A DNA stretch of 64,000 nt from Bradyrhizobium sp. SK17 (lineage in GTDB: Bacteria; Pseudomonadota; Alphaproteobacteria; Rhizobiales; Xanthobacteraceae): positions 124,001 to 188,000 of the forward strand of contig NZ_CP025114.1 in the NCBI RefSeq assembly GCF_002831585.1. The letters are read 5' to 3'. Below the pieces are notes generated by a model. That model saw nothing but the letters and a program-made list of their open reading frames with translations, made no database searches and had not been told where the DNA came from. This document shows positions 1-8,627 of this stretch, one piece after another (position 1 is the stretch's first letter; each line of letters begins with the position of its first letter). Made by a program: the position numbers and the translations under genes.

Positions 1-2
1 GG

Positions 3-572
<570 letters not shown>

Positions 573-588
573 ACCTTGAAGGTACCAC

Positions 589-1914
589 ATGCTGACGAAA
601 ATACAGGATTGGTTCGGTCTGTCGCCGCAACGGCAATCAGTTGACCTCGGTCACGGGCATGACGACGGCCGGGGCCATGGCCACACACACGGTACGATAG
701 ACCCCACCATCGCGACGACAACGCGGGGCATCTGGGCTATCAAATGGTCGTTCATCGTGTTGGCGATCACGTCCATTCTCCAGCTTGGAGTCGTTACGAT
801 TTCGGGCAGCGTCGCGTTGCTCGCCGACACGATCCATAACGTCGGAGACGCGGTGACCGCAATCCCTCTCTGGATTGCTTTCATGTTGGCACGCCGCAAG
901 CCGAGCAAGACGTTCACCTATGGTCTGGGGCGCGTCGAGGATCTGGCGGGCGTGATCATTGTCGCGATCATCCTGTTCAGTGCCGTCTTCGCCGGCTATG
1001 AGGCGATCGAGCGCCTGATCCATCCGCAGAGTATTGATTTCATTCCGTGGGTGGTTGCCGCCGGCATCATCGGATTCATCGGCAACGAAGCCGTGGCGGT
1101 ATTCCGCATTCGGGTCGGGCGCGAAATCAACAGCGTGGCTCTCATCGCCGATGGTTATCATGCGCGCACCGATGGTTTCACAAGCCTGGCCGTCGTCGCG
1201 GGTGCGATCGGCGTTTGGCTAGGATTTCCGCTTGCAGACCCCATCGTGGGTCTCCTCATTACGATCGCCATCTTCGGCATCGTCTGGCAGTCGTCCAAGG
1301 CGGCGTTTGTCCGGATGCTGGACGGCGTCGATCCCGCCATCACCGACGAAGTCATACACGCTGTCGAGCATGTCAAAGGTGTCCGCCGGATTCTTGAAGT
1401 CAAGGCACGTTGGCTTGGACATCGCCTGCTCGCTGATATCGGCATCCAGATCGACGCCGACATGACGATGGCCGACGCCGACCGTTTGGCGGACAACCTC
1501 AAACATGAGCTGTTCGAGCATATTCCCGGCCTCAGCGTGGCCAACGTTCGCGTTTCGTCGCGATTTGCCGGCGATACGGTGGCGCCCGCGAACCATCATG
1601 CGCCGGAGCCGTTCCAGGTGCGGAGCCATCTGGCGGAAGGAGCGCTTTCGATCGCGAGCACACCGGCGGGCGAGCGGATGCGGCTCACCTTGAATCGCCC
1701 CATTGATGGATTGAACGCCGTCGTAGTGATCGCGCGCGCCGGCCTTGCCGAGACGCTTGTGCTTTCTCCATCTTCGTCGAGTCCTTCAATGCTCGAAAGC
1801 ACGTCCGCGCCCGCCGAGCCGCATGAATTCGACGCGCGGCTTATTCTGTCGATAAATGGCGAAGAGGACGTTCAGGAATTTCGTATGGAGGAGCCGGCGG
1901 GCCACGGTCATTGA
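589..1914 (+). CDS. CDF family metal cation exporter (CzcD-like)
   Basis: A 441-residue cation diffusion facilitator, expected to export Zn/Co/Cd across the inner membrane in exchange for protons. Residues ~20-35 form a His/Asp-rich cytoplasmic loop (HGHDDGRGHGHTHG). About six transmembrane helices follow, with paired metal-site motifs in the second helix (LLADTIHNVGDA) and fifth helix (IADGYHARTDG). A cytoplasmic dimerisation domain comes next. The protein is longer than the usual ~300-330 residues because of a ~100-residue C-terminal extension that I do not recognise. An AAGG lies just before the ATG, and the gene is 16 bases behind the CzcA end. Confidence 0.92.
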   Translation: MLTKIQDWFGLSPQRQSVDLGHGHDDGRGHGHTHGTIDPTIATTTRGIWAIKWSFIVLAITSILQLGVVTISGSVALLADTIHNVGDAVTAIPLWIAFMLARRKPSKTFTYGLGRVEDLAGVIIVAIILFSAVFAGYEAIERLIHPQSIDFIPWVVAAGIIGFIGNEAVAVFRIRVGREINSVALIADGYHARTDGFTSLAVVAGAIGVWLGFPLADPIVGLLITIAIFGIVWQSSKAAFVRMLDGVDPAITDEVIHAVEHVKGVRRILEVKARWLGHRLLADIGIQIDADMTMADADRLADNLKHELFEHIPGLSVANVRVSSRFAGDTVAPANHHAPEPFQVRSHLAEGALSIASTPAGERMRLTLNRPIDGLNAVVVIARAGLAETLVLSPSSSSPSMLESTSAPAEPHEFDARLILSINGEEDVQEFRMEEPAGHGH

Positions 1915-1958
1915 AACTCCGAGCAGCCGCCCGCTATGCAACTTGGGTATCCGCCTAG

Positions 1959-2160
1959 CTAAGACGTCGGCTCAGGCCTCGCCATTCCGGTTGCTGAACC
2001 GAACGCCGAGTGTCGGGAATTCCGGACGGCGACGCCACCCAAGCGACGCGCCGGTTGCCGAGTGGTTGCGCACCGTGCAGCTAATCGCCCCTCCCCCGAA
2101 GGAAATCGTCGCGGCCTTCGGGATCCGGTGGCGCGGCGCCGATCTATTGTCATCTTCCAT
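1959..2160 (-). pseudogene. PilZ-domain protein remnant
   Basis: Read on the minus strand, the start codes for a small PilZ-type protein: RSAPRHR, then FGGGAISCTVRN, then GASL. The conserved continuation (VASPSGIPD) lies in another frame, so a small indel sits near base 2035, and the remaining C-terminal strands are not recognisable. Intact relatives, like the one at 19365-19619, are ~85 residues and bind cyclic di-GMP in many cases. This copy cannot make a full domain. It lies between the CDF gene and a truncated cytochrome gene, in a region of broken genes. Confidence 0.6.
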
Positions 2161-2205
2161 CCAACATCCTCCGCTTCCTCCGGCCGACCAACGCTCGCCT
2201 TCGGC

Positions 2206-2580
2206 TCAGTGCTTGTGTTCGCCCCTCTGCGCAGTCTGCATCCCGGCCCCGGCCTTCCCGCCTTTATCCGGTTTCTTATCGCCGCCCTTGTTCATCGACT
2301 CCATCTCTTCGTCCGGCGGTGCCCTCGCCACCACGTCCTTGTAGTGCTCTGCGGACAGGCCGGGCAGCTTGGTGACGAAAGCGACGATACTCCAGATGGC
2401 CGCATCATCGTGCCCGAGCCCCCAGGCCGGCATGCCACTCATCTTCAAGACATGCTTCGTGACCCAGAACGCCGTCTTTGGATCGATGCGCTGCTCCGTG
2501 AGATTCGGGGGCTTCAGGTAGAGGCCGGGCCGGATTTCAGAATCCGATTGCTCCGGCGCAAGATGGCAATTCATCCGCCT
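2206..2580 (-). pseudogene. C-terminal fragment of a class I cytochrome c
   Basis: The minus-strand frame contains CHLAP, PGLYLKPPNLTE, a Met-containing MSGMPAWG segment and a Lys/Gly/His-rich tail (ending EHKH). This is the second half of a small c-type cytochrome, with the CH of the heme motif and a likely Met axial ligand. The first heme cysteine and everything before it, including the signal peptide, are missing: the similarity stops around base 2575-2580. A virB11 piece begins on the opposite strand at that point. The heme attachment site is therefore cut by a recombination junction and the fragment should not make a cytochrome. Confidence 0.65.
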
Positions 2581-2584
2581 CGCC

Positions 2585-2775
2585 GTGATCAACCGCTATT
2601 CGATCCTGCTGTCGGGCGGGACGAGCTCGGGCAAGACCACGTTCGTGAATGCGATCCTCAAGGAAGTGCCGGTCGACGAGCGCATCATCACCATCGAGGA
2701 TACGCGGGAGATCAACCCGGTCCAGAAGAACTACCTGCCGCTCATTGCCTTCAAGAGCGACCAAGGAGAGCGACA
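2585..2775 (+). pseudogene. virB11 (type IV secretion ATPase) fragment
   Basis: About 63 residues from the core of a VirB11-type traffic ATPase are readable: a Walker A motif GGTSSGKTT at ~base 2615, the RIITIEDTREI segment and KNYLPLIAFKSDQGE. The N-terminal domain and the rest of the C-terminal domain are absent. The frame runs straight into VirD4-like sequence near base 2775, so an internal deletion has fused the two. No other T4SS gene is present. This is debris of an integrative or conjugative element. Confidence 0.75.
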
Positions 2776-3499
2776 ACATTTGCCGACATGGGTCGTCGAC
2801 AGTTTCAATCAATATATCGCGCTCGAGCCGGAGACGCGCAACAGCGCCGTCTTCAATGTCAACATGGCGATGTCGCTCTGGAACAACGGGCTGATTTCAG
2901 CGGCAACGGAGACCTCAGACTTCGACATTCGCGAGCTACGCCGCCGGCCGATGACGATCTTCATCGGTTGCACCATCGCACAGTTATCGATCTTCCGACC
3001 GCTGATCCGCATCCTGTTTCAGCAGGTCCATGATCTGATGATGGTGAAGATCCCCGCGAGGACGAGCCACACCAAGTGCTGCTGATGCTCGACGAGTTCT
3101 ATCATGTCGGAAGGATGGACTCGCTGATCTCGAAGATCACGATCAGCGCCGGCTATGGCTTCCGCATGGCCATCATCATGCAGGACATTGCGCAGCTCGA
3201 TGAGCTCTACGAACACGCGCATCACGACGGTGTCCGGTTCCCAGATCAAGCTGTTCATCCAGATCAACGACCTCGTGACGTCGGAGTTCGTGTCGGAGGT
3301 GCTGGGCGAGACAACGCAGGTCTACCAGACACCAATCCAGCGGCCCGGGCAGGGGATATTCGCGCCGCGCGTCTGGTCTCCCCACTACACGCCGCGGCCG
3401 CTGCGCAGCCCGCTCGAGCTGCGCGAGATGTCGGCACGGCGTTCAATCCTGCTGGTGAAAAACTCGCGATCGTTCGAACTGACCAAAATCCGACACTAG
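2776..3499 (+). pseudogene. virD4/traG-type coupling protein fragment with frameshifts
   Basis: This is the C-terminal half of a conjugative coupling protein ATPase. The segments SDFDIRELRRRPMTIFIG and IRILFQQVHDLMM are in the first frame. The Walker B-like LLMLDEF and GYGFRMAIIMQD are in a second frame from ~base 3055. A long C-terminal segment (TVSGSQIKLFIQINDL to the stop) is in a third frame from ~3212. Two indels are thus needed, besides the deletion that joins it to virB11 upstream. In a working system this protein would feed DNA or protein into the T4SS channel. This copy is dead. Confidence 0.75.
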
Positions 3500-3686
3500 A
3501 CGCCCACGCTGGCCGCAAAGAAGGACGACCGTCGCGCCGCCGTTGTCTCAACGGTGCGTCAAAACTCCTGTTATATTCATGGGAACGTCACGGCGCTTGG
3601 CACCGCGGGTCGTCATCCACGCCTGCGTGGAGCCGTGCGGCCACCGGGCGTTTCGAGAGGTCGTTAAGCTCAAGCGGTGCGTTGAC

Positions 3687-4667
3687 TCACTCATTTTTTG
3701 CAGGTGCCCCGAGTGAGGAGCTCTGGCCAAGCACGACGCCATTCACCGATTGGCCATACATCGACATGGGTGAGTCGTGATACTTCTTGCGGGTTTCGGC
3801 AACCGAGCCCGAGAATCGCGGATCCTGAGGACGCTCCTGGCTATCGATAAAGGTCGCCACGTCCCAGGCTTCCTGATCGCTGAGCGTGTTGCCCTGGCTC
3901 AGCGGCATGTTCGCTTTGATAAAGCCGGCGGCATTCGTAATGGAGCTCATGCCGGCTCCCCAGTTGTACGAGCGCGCTCCCCATAGGGGCGGAAACACCA
4001 CCGTGCCGTCGGACGAGTTTTGTCCCTGCCCCGTAACTCCATGGCAGACAGCGCATTTTTGCACATAGACCTGCTCCCCGTGACCATAGTCGAGCTTGGC
4101 AGGCTTCGGTAGTTTCGGATAACCGCGACCGGGCAAATCGACGCCGGTCGGCGCACCCTTCGCCAGGAAATAGGCATAGGTTTCGATGGCGACGAGAACG
4201 TTGTCGCCCAAGGGGGGCGCCTTCCCGTTCATGCTATAACGAAAGCAGCCCTGTACTCGCTGCTGAAATGTGTTCACATGACCGTTCTTGTCGCGGTACG
4301 CCGGATAGGCGACGTATGCGGCCCAGAGAGGCGCGGAGTTCGCGAGCCGGCCTCTGTCGATATGGCAGTTCGCGCACTGAAGCGCGTTACCGACGAATTC
4401 CTTGGCATTGTTCTGAGTATCATGGAAAATATCCGAGCCGAGCCTGACCATTTTGCCGAAATCGTCGTCGGGTATTTCGTCGTCGCGCGGAGGCGTGAAG
4501 ACCTGCTTCGCCTGCGCGCCCTTGTCAGTCGCATTTGTGTCCTTCGTTGATGTCCCCGCGGTCTTCGGGTTTTCTGGCCGCGGAAGCGAATAGCCGACAA
4601 ATCCGGCCAGCCCGAGAAAGAGCAAGCCCGCTGCCCAGGTTTGCGGGTTGGGTCGGCTTTCGCTCAT
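3687..4667 (-). CDS. tsdA: Thiosulfate dehydrogenase TsdA (diheme cytochrome c), copy 1
   Basis: A 326-residue protein with an N-terminal membrane anchor (~12-29) and two c-type heme motifs, CANCH (~98-102) and CAVCH (~205-209). A conserved QGCFRYSMNG segment contains Cys ~141; in characterised TsdA the equivalent cysteine is an axial ligand of the active-site heme. The family oxidises two thiosulfate to tetrathionate in the periplasm, and some members run in reverse. The start overlaps the tsdB stop by ATGA, so the two are translationally coupled. A close paralogue lies at 53654-54652. It is the last gene of the BigR-headed operon. Confidence 0.88.
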   Translation of the reverse strand: MSESRPNPQTWAAGLLFLGLAGFVGYSLPRPENPKTAGTSTKDTNATDKGAQAKQVFTPPRDDEIPDDDFGKMVRLGSDIFHDTQNNAKEFVGNALQCANCHIDRGRLANSAPLWAAYVAYPAYRDKNGHVNTFQQRVQGCFRYSMNGKAPPLGDNVLVAIETYAYFLAKGAPTGVDLPGRGYPKLPKPAKLDYGHGEQVYVQKCAVCHGVTGQGQNSSDGTVVFPPLWGARSYNWGAGMSSITNAAGFIKANMPLSQGNTLSDQEAWDVATFIDSQERPQDPRFSGSVAETRKKYHDSPMSMYGQSVNGVVLGQSSSLGAPAKNE

Positions 4668-5443
4668 GGCTTCGTTCCTTTCTGCCCTGCAGATGCCGAA
4701 GCGACTACTGGCAGGCTGGCATAGTATGCGCCGACCGCGGCCATCTGCGCTTCATCGAGCTTGCTCGCGATCCCCGTCATCAAATTCAACGGATCGTTGC
4801 CGCGCTTTCCTTCCTTCCACGCTTTCAGCTCTTTTACGATATATTCGGCGGATTGGGCGGCCAGCTTCGGAAACGAATCACCAACACCTTGTCCGGCCCG
4901 GCCGTGACATTGCCCACAGCCCGGCAAGCCCTTGGACCAATCTCCTCGCAGCGCGAGAGCAGCACCTATGGCGAGGGTCTTGTCATCCGGCTTTTTCGGC
5001 TCCTGCACTTTGGGGGCCGACAATGCGCCGTAAAAGGACGCCACCGCTCCGCGCTCGTCCGCGCCAAGCGCCTTGGCGATGGGGTGCATGGTTTCACTTT
5101 CGCGTTTTCTGTCGGCAAAATCGTTGAGCTGGCGCAGAAGATATCCGCTATCAAGTCCGGCAAGCCTCGGATAAGCGGCATCGAGCCGCCCCTCGCCTTG
5201 ATTGCCATGGCAGGCGGAACAGGCAGGCGCCCCCTTATCGTTGCCATTCGCTGCTATGCCGCTGCCGTCCGCCGCAATCGCGGTCGCGATGAACAGTCTT
5301 GCCAGCAAGATCATGAAACAGCCAGCCGAGACTAGCGCGAGAAGGTTGACAGACGTCGTCGACCGAGCAGGCAAGTTCTCGGGAGCTTCCGCGCATTCCG
5401 CTGCCCTTTGATCCCCGGATGGTGGTAGCGACTGGAATGCCAA
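4664..5443 (-). CDS. tsdB: Diheme cytochrome c, TsdB-like electron acceptor, copy 1
   Basis: A 259-residue cytochrome c4/c553-like protein with a membrane-anchoring N-terminal segment (~33-58). Two similar heme domains follow: CSACH with YPRLAGLDSGYLLRQL, and CGQCH with FPKLAAQSAEYIVKEL, each ending in a Met-containing helix. TsdB proteins take electrons from TsdA and pass them towards the respiratory chain. Position and the 4-base overlap with tsdA support that role. The frame has no ATG near its start; TTG at 5443 is the best candidate, 30 bases after the SoxB-like gene. A paralogue in the same arrangement is at 54649-55464. Confidence 0.82.
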   Translation of the reverse strand: MAFQSLPPSGDQRAAECAEAPENLPARSTTSVNLLALVSAGCFMILLARLFIATAIAADGSGIAANGNDKGAPACSACHGNQGEGRLDAAYPRLAGLDSGYLLRQLNDFADRKRESETMHPIAKALGADERGAVASFYGALSAPKVQEPKKPDDKTLAIGAALALRGDWSKGLPGCGQCHGRAGQGVGDSFPKLAAQSAEYIVKELKAWKEGKRGNDPLNLMTGIASKLDEAQMAAVGAYYASLPVVASASAGQKGTKP

Positions 5444-5473
5444 AATGTATGTCCCGTAAGTCCTGCGATTTCA

Positions 5474-6922
5474 TCACACAGGAATAAACCGCCCCAGACC
5501 CTCGTTCGGATGAGTTGATTGCCTCCGAAAATAGTCTTGTAGTGCATTGATCGCCTTGACCGGCAAGTCTTGCCGATTCCGACCAAATTTCTGAGGCACA
5601 CCTTGGGCGGTCACGAAGGCTGCTTTGTAGCTGTGGTCCGCCGCTAGGGCCGCGTCTGCCGTAAAGATGTGCTCGATTCGATGGCCCGGAGGATTTTCAA
5701 GCTTGCCGTAGATGGTCAATCCCCTGAAGCGCTTGAGGTAGCCGCCCATCTGCCCGAAAGGATCGGCTGAAAATGTCCGCTCTAGGCTCTCCTCCATCAT
5801 CTCTTGGATTTCCACGCCGGTAAGGTCTACGGTCGAGATCGGCGGATTGCTCGGAATGATATTCCAGAGATCGTTCATGGTAACCGGGCCTGGTGGGACC
5901 GGTGCACCATATCGCCAACCATTTGAAAATGCGATATCCGTTTCCCCGGCTTTCGCAGCGGCCGCAAGGAGCACATCGTCCATCGACGCGGAAAGGATCG
6001 TGTCGCGGTGCAATCCGATAGGTGTATTGCCGACAATCTCTGCCAACATGGCGCGATGGGGACTCATTACTTCGTCAACAAGGCGCTGCATCACCGGGTC
6101 CGGCTCTATAGCATCGCTGACGGAAATAAGCTGATGCTGTACATCAGAAATCCTTCCGTCGGTTACGTTCAGGTCCAGCCGTCCAACAAAGGATCCATGG
6201 CAACCGGACTGAATGATGAGTGTGTTCCCGATCCGGGCGGGGCGTTCGAGCCGGTTGTGCGTGTGACCGCTGACGAGGATGTCGATGCCCTTAACGGAGG
6301 CCGCGAGTTTGACATCTTGAGGAAAACCCAAATGCGACAATACGACAATCAGGTCGACTCTCTCGGCGCACTTTAGCCGATTGATCTCTGCAGGTAGCTC
6401 ATCTAGACCCAAGGTGAAGCGGAGGCCCTCGCTGAAATGTGGCGGCATGCTTTTGTCAAGGATTGTAGCTGCGATTCCGATCACGCCGACGCGCAGTCCG
6501 GCGCACTCGAGAGCCACGGATGCGGGAAAAGCTCGATCACCGGTCGCCTTGTCGTAGCAGTTGATGGCGAGCATCGGGTGGTCAAGCCGATCGACCACCT
6601 TGCGGAAGTGCGCGGGGCCCCAGGCAAACTCCCAATGCGCCGTCATAGCGTCGAGTTTCAGCGCGTTGACGAGCGGGATCAAAGCTTCACCGCGACTTAC
6701 GGCGGCGGGGTATGTCCCATGAAACGTATCACCATTGTCGAGAACCAAGACATTGCCAGGATTTTCACGACGCGCGGAATTTAACAGCGAAGCGATTCGC
6801 GCGTATCCTCCGAGCGTGGGGTAAGACGCTTTGCTTCCGCTCCAGACAAGCTCTGGATGGGGTTCCAGGTAGCCATGTGTGTCGTTGATCTGAATAACTG
6901 TCAGATTGCAGGATTGTGTCAT
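5474..6922 (-). CDS. SoxB-like metallophosphatase/5'-nucleotidase family protein, copy 1
   Basis: A ~482-residue two-domain enzyme. The metallophosphoesterase half has metal motifs INDTHGYLEPHPEL, DNGDTFHGT, AHWEFAWG, LSHLGFPQD and SGHTHNR. The 5'-nucleotidase C-terminal half contains NGWRYG and MNDLWNIIPSNPP. The HWEF segment replaces the usual GNHEF and is the SoxB-type signature; SoxB hydrolyses sulfate from SoxY-bound cysteine S-thiosulfonate. There is no signal peptide from the chosen ATG (a GGAGGT site lies 5-10 bases upstream), and no soxAX or soxYZ is in the window. Substrate is therefore open: a sulfur compound or a nucleotide. A frameshifted paralogue is at 55501-56945. Confidence 0.8.
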   Translation of the reverse strand: MTQSCNLTVIQINDTHGYLEPHPELVWSGSKASYPTLGGYARIASLLNSARRENPGNVLVLDNGDTFHGTYPAAVSRGEALIPLVNALKLDAMTAHWEFAWGPAHFRKVVDRLDHPMLAINCYDKATGDRAFPASVALECAGLRVGVIGIAATILDKSMPPHFSEGLRFTLGLDELPAEINRLKCAERVDLIVVLSHLGFPQDVKLAASVKGIDILVSGHTHNRLERPARIGNTLIIQSGCHGSFVGRLDLNVTDGRISDVQHQLISVSDAIEPDPVMQRLVDEVMSPHRAMLAEIVGNTPIGLHRDTILSASMDDVLLAAAAKAGETDIAFSNGWRYGAPVPPGPVTMNDLWNIIPSNPPISTVDLTGVEIQEMMEESLERTFSADPFGQMGGYLKRFRGLTIYGKLENPPGHRIEHIFTADAALAADHSYKAAFVTAQGVPQKFGRNRQDLPVKAINALQDYFRRQSTHPNEGLGRFIPV

Positions 6923-6932
6923 TCGACCTCCG

Positions 6933-7343
6933 CTACGCTGGCGGAGCTTGCTTGGCTCCAATGTCTGCAATTACTTCCTGCAGCGCAGCGCGGACGCTTG
7001 CTGCAATTCCAGCGAGCTTGGGGTTCTCGATTGCTTGCATAGACGCTACCGGATCCACAGCTGAAATTTCAGTACGACCCGAATCACGCTCTTGCAGGAC
7101 AACATTGCAAGGAAGCATGGTGCCGATTTTATCCTCAGCCTGGAGCGCTTGGTACGCCATTTTTGGGTTGCAAGCGCCCAGGATACGGTAAGGATGAAAG
7201 TCCACATCCAGCTTCTTCTTTAATGTTTGCTGCACATCAATCTCGGTGAGCACACCAAAACCATGTTTCTTCAAGGCTTCGGTAGTCGCAGAAACGGCGG
7301 CTTCCATCGGCAAATCGACAGTCTTAGAAAAATGGTAGCTCAT
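6933..7343 (-). CDS. DUF302 domain protein, cytoplasmic
   Basis: A 136-residue protein with the DUF302 layout: MSYHFSKTVDLPMEAAVSAT at the start, HGFGVLTEIDVQ, YRILGACNPKMAYQAL and LPCNVVLQE. The function of the family is not established; members recur beside sulfur and metal-stress genes. No signal peptide is visible, unlike the second DUF302 protein of this window (45772-46248). It ends 10 bases before the SoxB-like start, whose ribosome site lies in that gap, so they are co-transcribed. The Cys in GACNPK and the Cys in LPCNV are common in the family. Confidence 0.85.
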   Translation of the reverse strand: MSYHFSKTVDLPMEAAVSATTEALKKHGFGVLTEIDVQQTLKKKLDVDFHPYRILGACNPKMAYQALQAEDKIGTMLPCNVVLQERDSGRTEISAVDPVASMQAIENPKLAGIAASVRAALQEVIADIGAKQAPPA

Positions 7344-7531
7344 GAGCGTTTCTCCAGGCGCGGTAAAATATGCGGGGTTAGCTTCGCTGTTAACGCCGTT
7401 CGACAGCTAAGGTTCACTGACATCGCGAATGGCTCGGGTCGAACGACAGCACGCCTACCACTAGCCGCGTTCAGTCGGCGGCAGCAGCACCGGCCGTCGC
7501 GGTGACTCCAGCCGCGACCGAGAGCTATTTC

Positions 7532-8017
7532 CTAGCTCGCCTTCGCACGATTCGTAGCACTCCCGTCCACAGTAGGTTCAACGGCTAAAGCTAACGCGCG
7601 GTCGATTGCAATCGCACCCGATCCGTTAAAGGCGAAATGAATCAACGCGCCAAGGATAGCTATATTCTTGAACAACGGCCCGGCGTGGCCGGGAGCCACG
7701 TGCAGCGTAATCGTAATCGGCACCAGAGTCATGAAAAGCGCGACGGACGACAGCCGGGTCATAAAACCGATAGCAAGCGCGACCCCGGCCGGAACGAAAA
7801 TAGCTCCGGAAACCCAGAGCAAAACAGATGGATTGCCGATCGTGTTGATTGTATTTGCCCACGGCGATTCAGCTATCCGCTCAAGCATCTGACGATGCTC
7901 CACGAAATGTCCGAGCCCGCCAACGATGAAAATGAGGCTGAGGCAACCGCGAAAAATGAGGTCCGAGAAGCTTGAGTTTGTTTTCGAGAACCGCTGTAAT
8001 TGCGCAATAAATGTCAC
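7532..8017 (-). CDS. DoxX family membrane protein
   Basis: A 161-residue protein with four predicted transmembrane helices: LIFRGCLSLIFIVGGLGHF, the INTIGNPSVLLWVSGAIFV region, LSSVALFMTLVPITITLHV and LFKNIAILGALIHFAFNG. This is the DoxX fold. DoxX/DoxD proteins accompany thiosulfate:quinone oxidoreductases and oxidative-stress systems, and here the gene sits between persulfide-handling genes and DUF302 in one minus-strand run. A quinone-linked role in sulfur oxidation is plausible but inferred from context. About 190 bases without a gene separate it from DUF302. Confidence 0.85.
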   Translation of the reverse strand: MTFIAQLQRFSKTNSSFSDLIFRGCLSLIFIVGGLGHFVEHRQMLERIAESPWANTINTIGNPSVLLWVSGAIFVPAGVALAIGFMTRLSSVALFMTLVPITITLHVAPGHAGPLFKNIAILGALIHFAFNGSGAIAIDRALALAVEPTVDGSATNRAKAS

Positions 8018-8069
8018 TCTTCAATCTTTGAGATGAACGGCCCAGGCGCACGCCAATTAACGCTCTCGT

Positions 8070-8189
8070 TTATCGGCCAGAGGACAGGTACTTGGCGAGC
8101 GCTGCACCTGCCAACACCAGCACCACGATGACGACAATCCATGTGAGGCCCATGCCAAACATCATTCCTCCGCCTGTACCGTCCATCAT
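8070..8189 (-). CDS. Small Gly/Met-rich single-span membrane protein (39 aa)
   Basis: A short frame starting with two ATGs: MMDGTGGGMMFGMG, then a hydrophobic helix LTWIVVIVVLVLAGAALA, then a short basic end KYLSSGR. A GAAGGA lies upstream of the start. It sits in the right strand and spacing between the rhodanese and DoxX genes. Tiny one-helix proteins with Met-rich heads occur next to copper and sulfur genes in related bacteria, but I cannot name a function. The clean helix and fit in the operon make it likely real. Confidence 0.55.
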   Translation of the reverse strand: MMDGTGGGMMFGMGLTWIVVIVVLVLAGAALAKYLSSGR

Positions 8190-8237
8190 TGTCTTGGGTC
8201 CTTCTGTTTAGATTGCACTAGTACGTCACGATCCGAC

Positions 8238-8627
8238 TCACGCCGCGCTTTCGGTTTCGCCGCCCGCCTTTTGCATCGCCGGGAATCCACCGGCTACATG
8301 CGAGACGTTGGCGATACCGATGCTCTTGAGCGTCTTCGCAGCCAGCGCTGATCGGTTGCCGGAAGCACAATAGAGCACCAGCCGCTTGCCGCTGCTCAAC
8401 GGCTTGACATGGGTTGGGCTGTTGGGGTCGGCATGGAATTCTAGGAATCCGCGTGAGGCATGCACCGATCCCTTGAGAACGCCAGTCTTGCGTCGCTCGT
8501 TGGTTTCCCGGACATCGACGAATACCACATTCGGGTCGTCCATCAGTTTCACGGCGGCGTCCGCCGAAAGCGTCTCGACCTCCGCCGTGGCCTCGGCGAC
8601 GAGTTCTTTTGCGCTCTTAATGTTCAT
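8238..8627 (-). CDS. Single-domain rhodanese
   Basis: A ~129-residue rhodanese. It carries the DVRE motif (VVFVDVRETNERR), the catalytic loop CASGNRSALAAKTL with the persulfide-forming Cys, and GGFPAMQKAG near the end. Such proteins carry sulfane sulfur from thiosulfate or polysulfide to acceptors. The ATG at 8627 has a GGAG site and lies inside the last codons of the upstream Blh-like gene (11-base overlap), showing translational coupling. An upstream in-frame start would add 14 residues that do not resemble the family. Confidence 0.9.
   Translation of the reverse strand: MNIKSAKELVAEATAEVETLSADAAVKLMDDPNVVFVDVRETNERRKTGVLKGSVHASRGFLEFHADPNSPTHVKPLSSGKRLVLYCASGNRSALAAKTLKSIGIANVSHVAGGFPAMQKAGGETESAA

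Noticed and set aside
2062..3033. 323-codon open frame on the plus strand
   Set aside because: It runs through the cytochrome fragment and the virB11/virD4 pieces in a different frame, with basic low-complexity composition; a shadow.
3616..3629. CCACGC-CT-GCGTGG inverted repeat after tsdA copy 1
   Set aside because: Loop too short for a full hairpin and no T-run; not strong enough to call a terminator.
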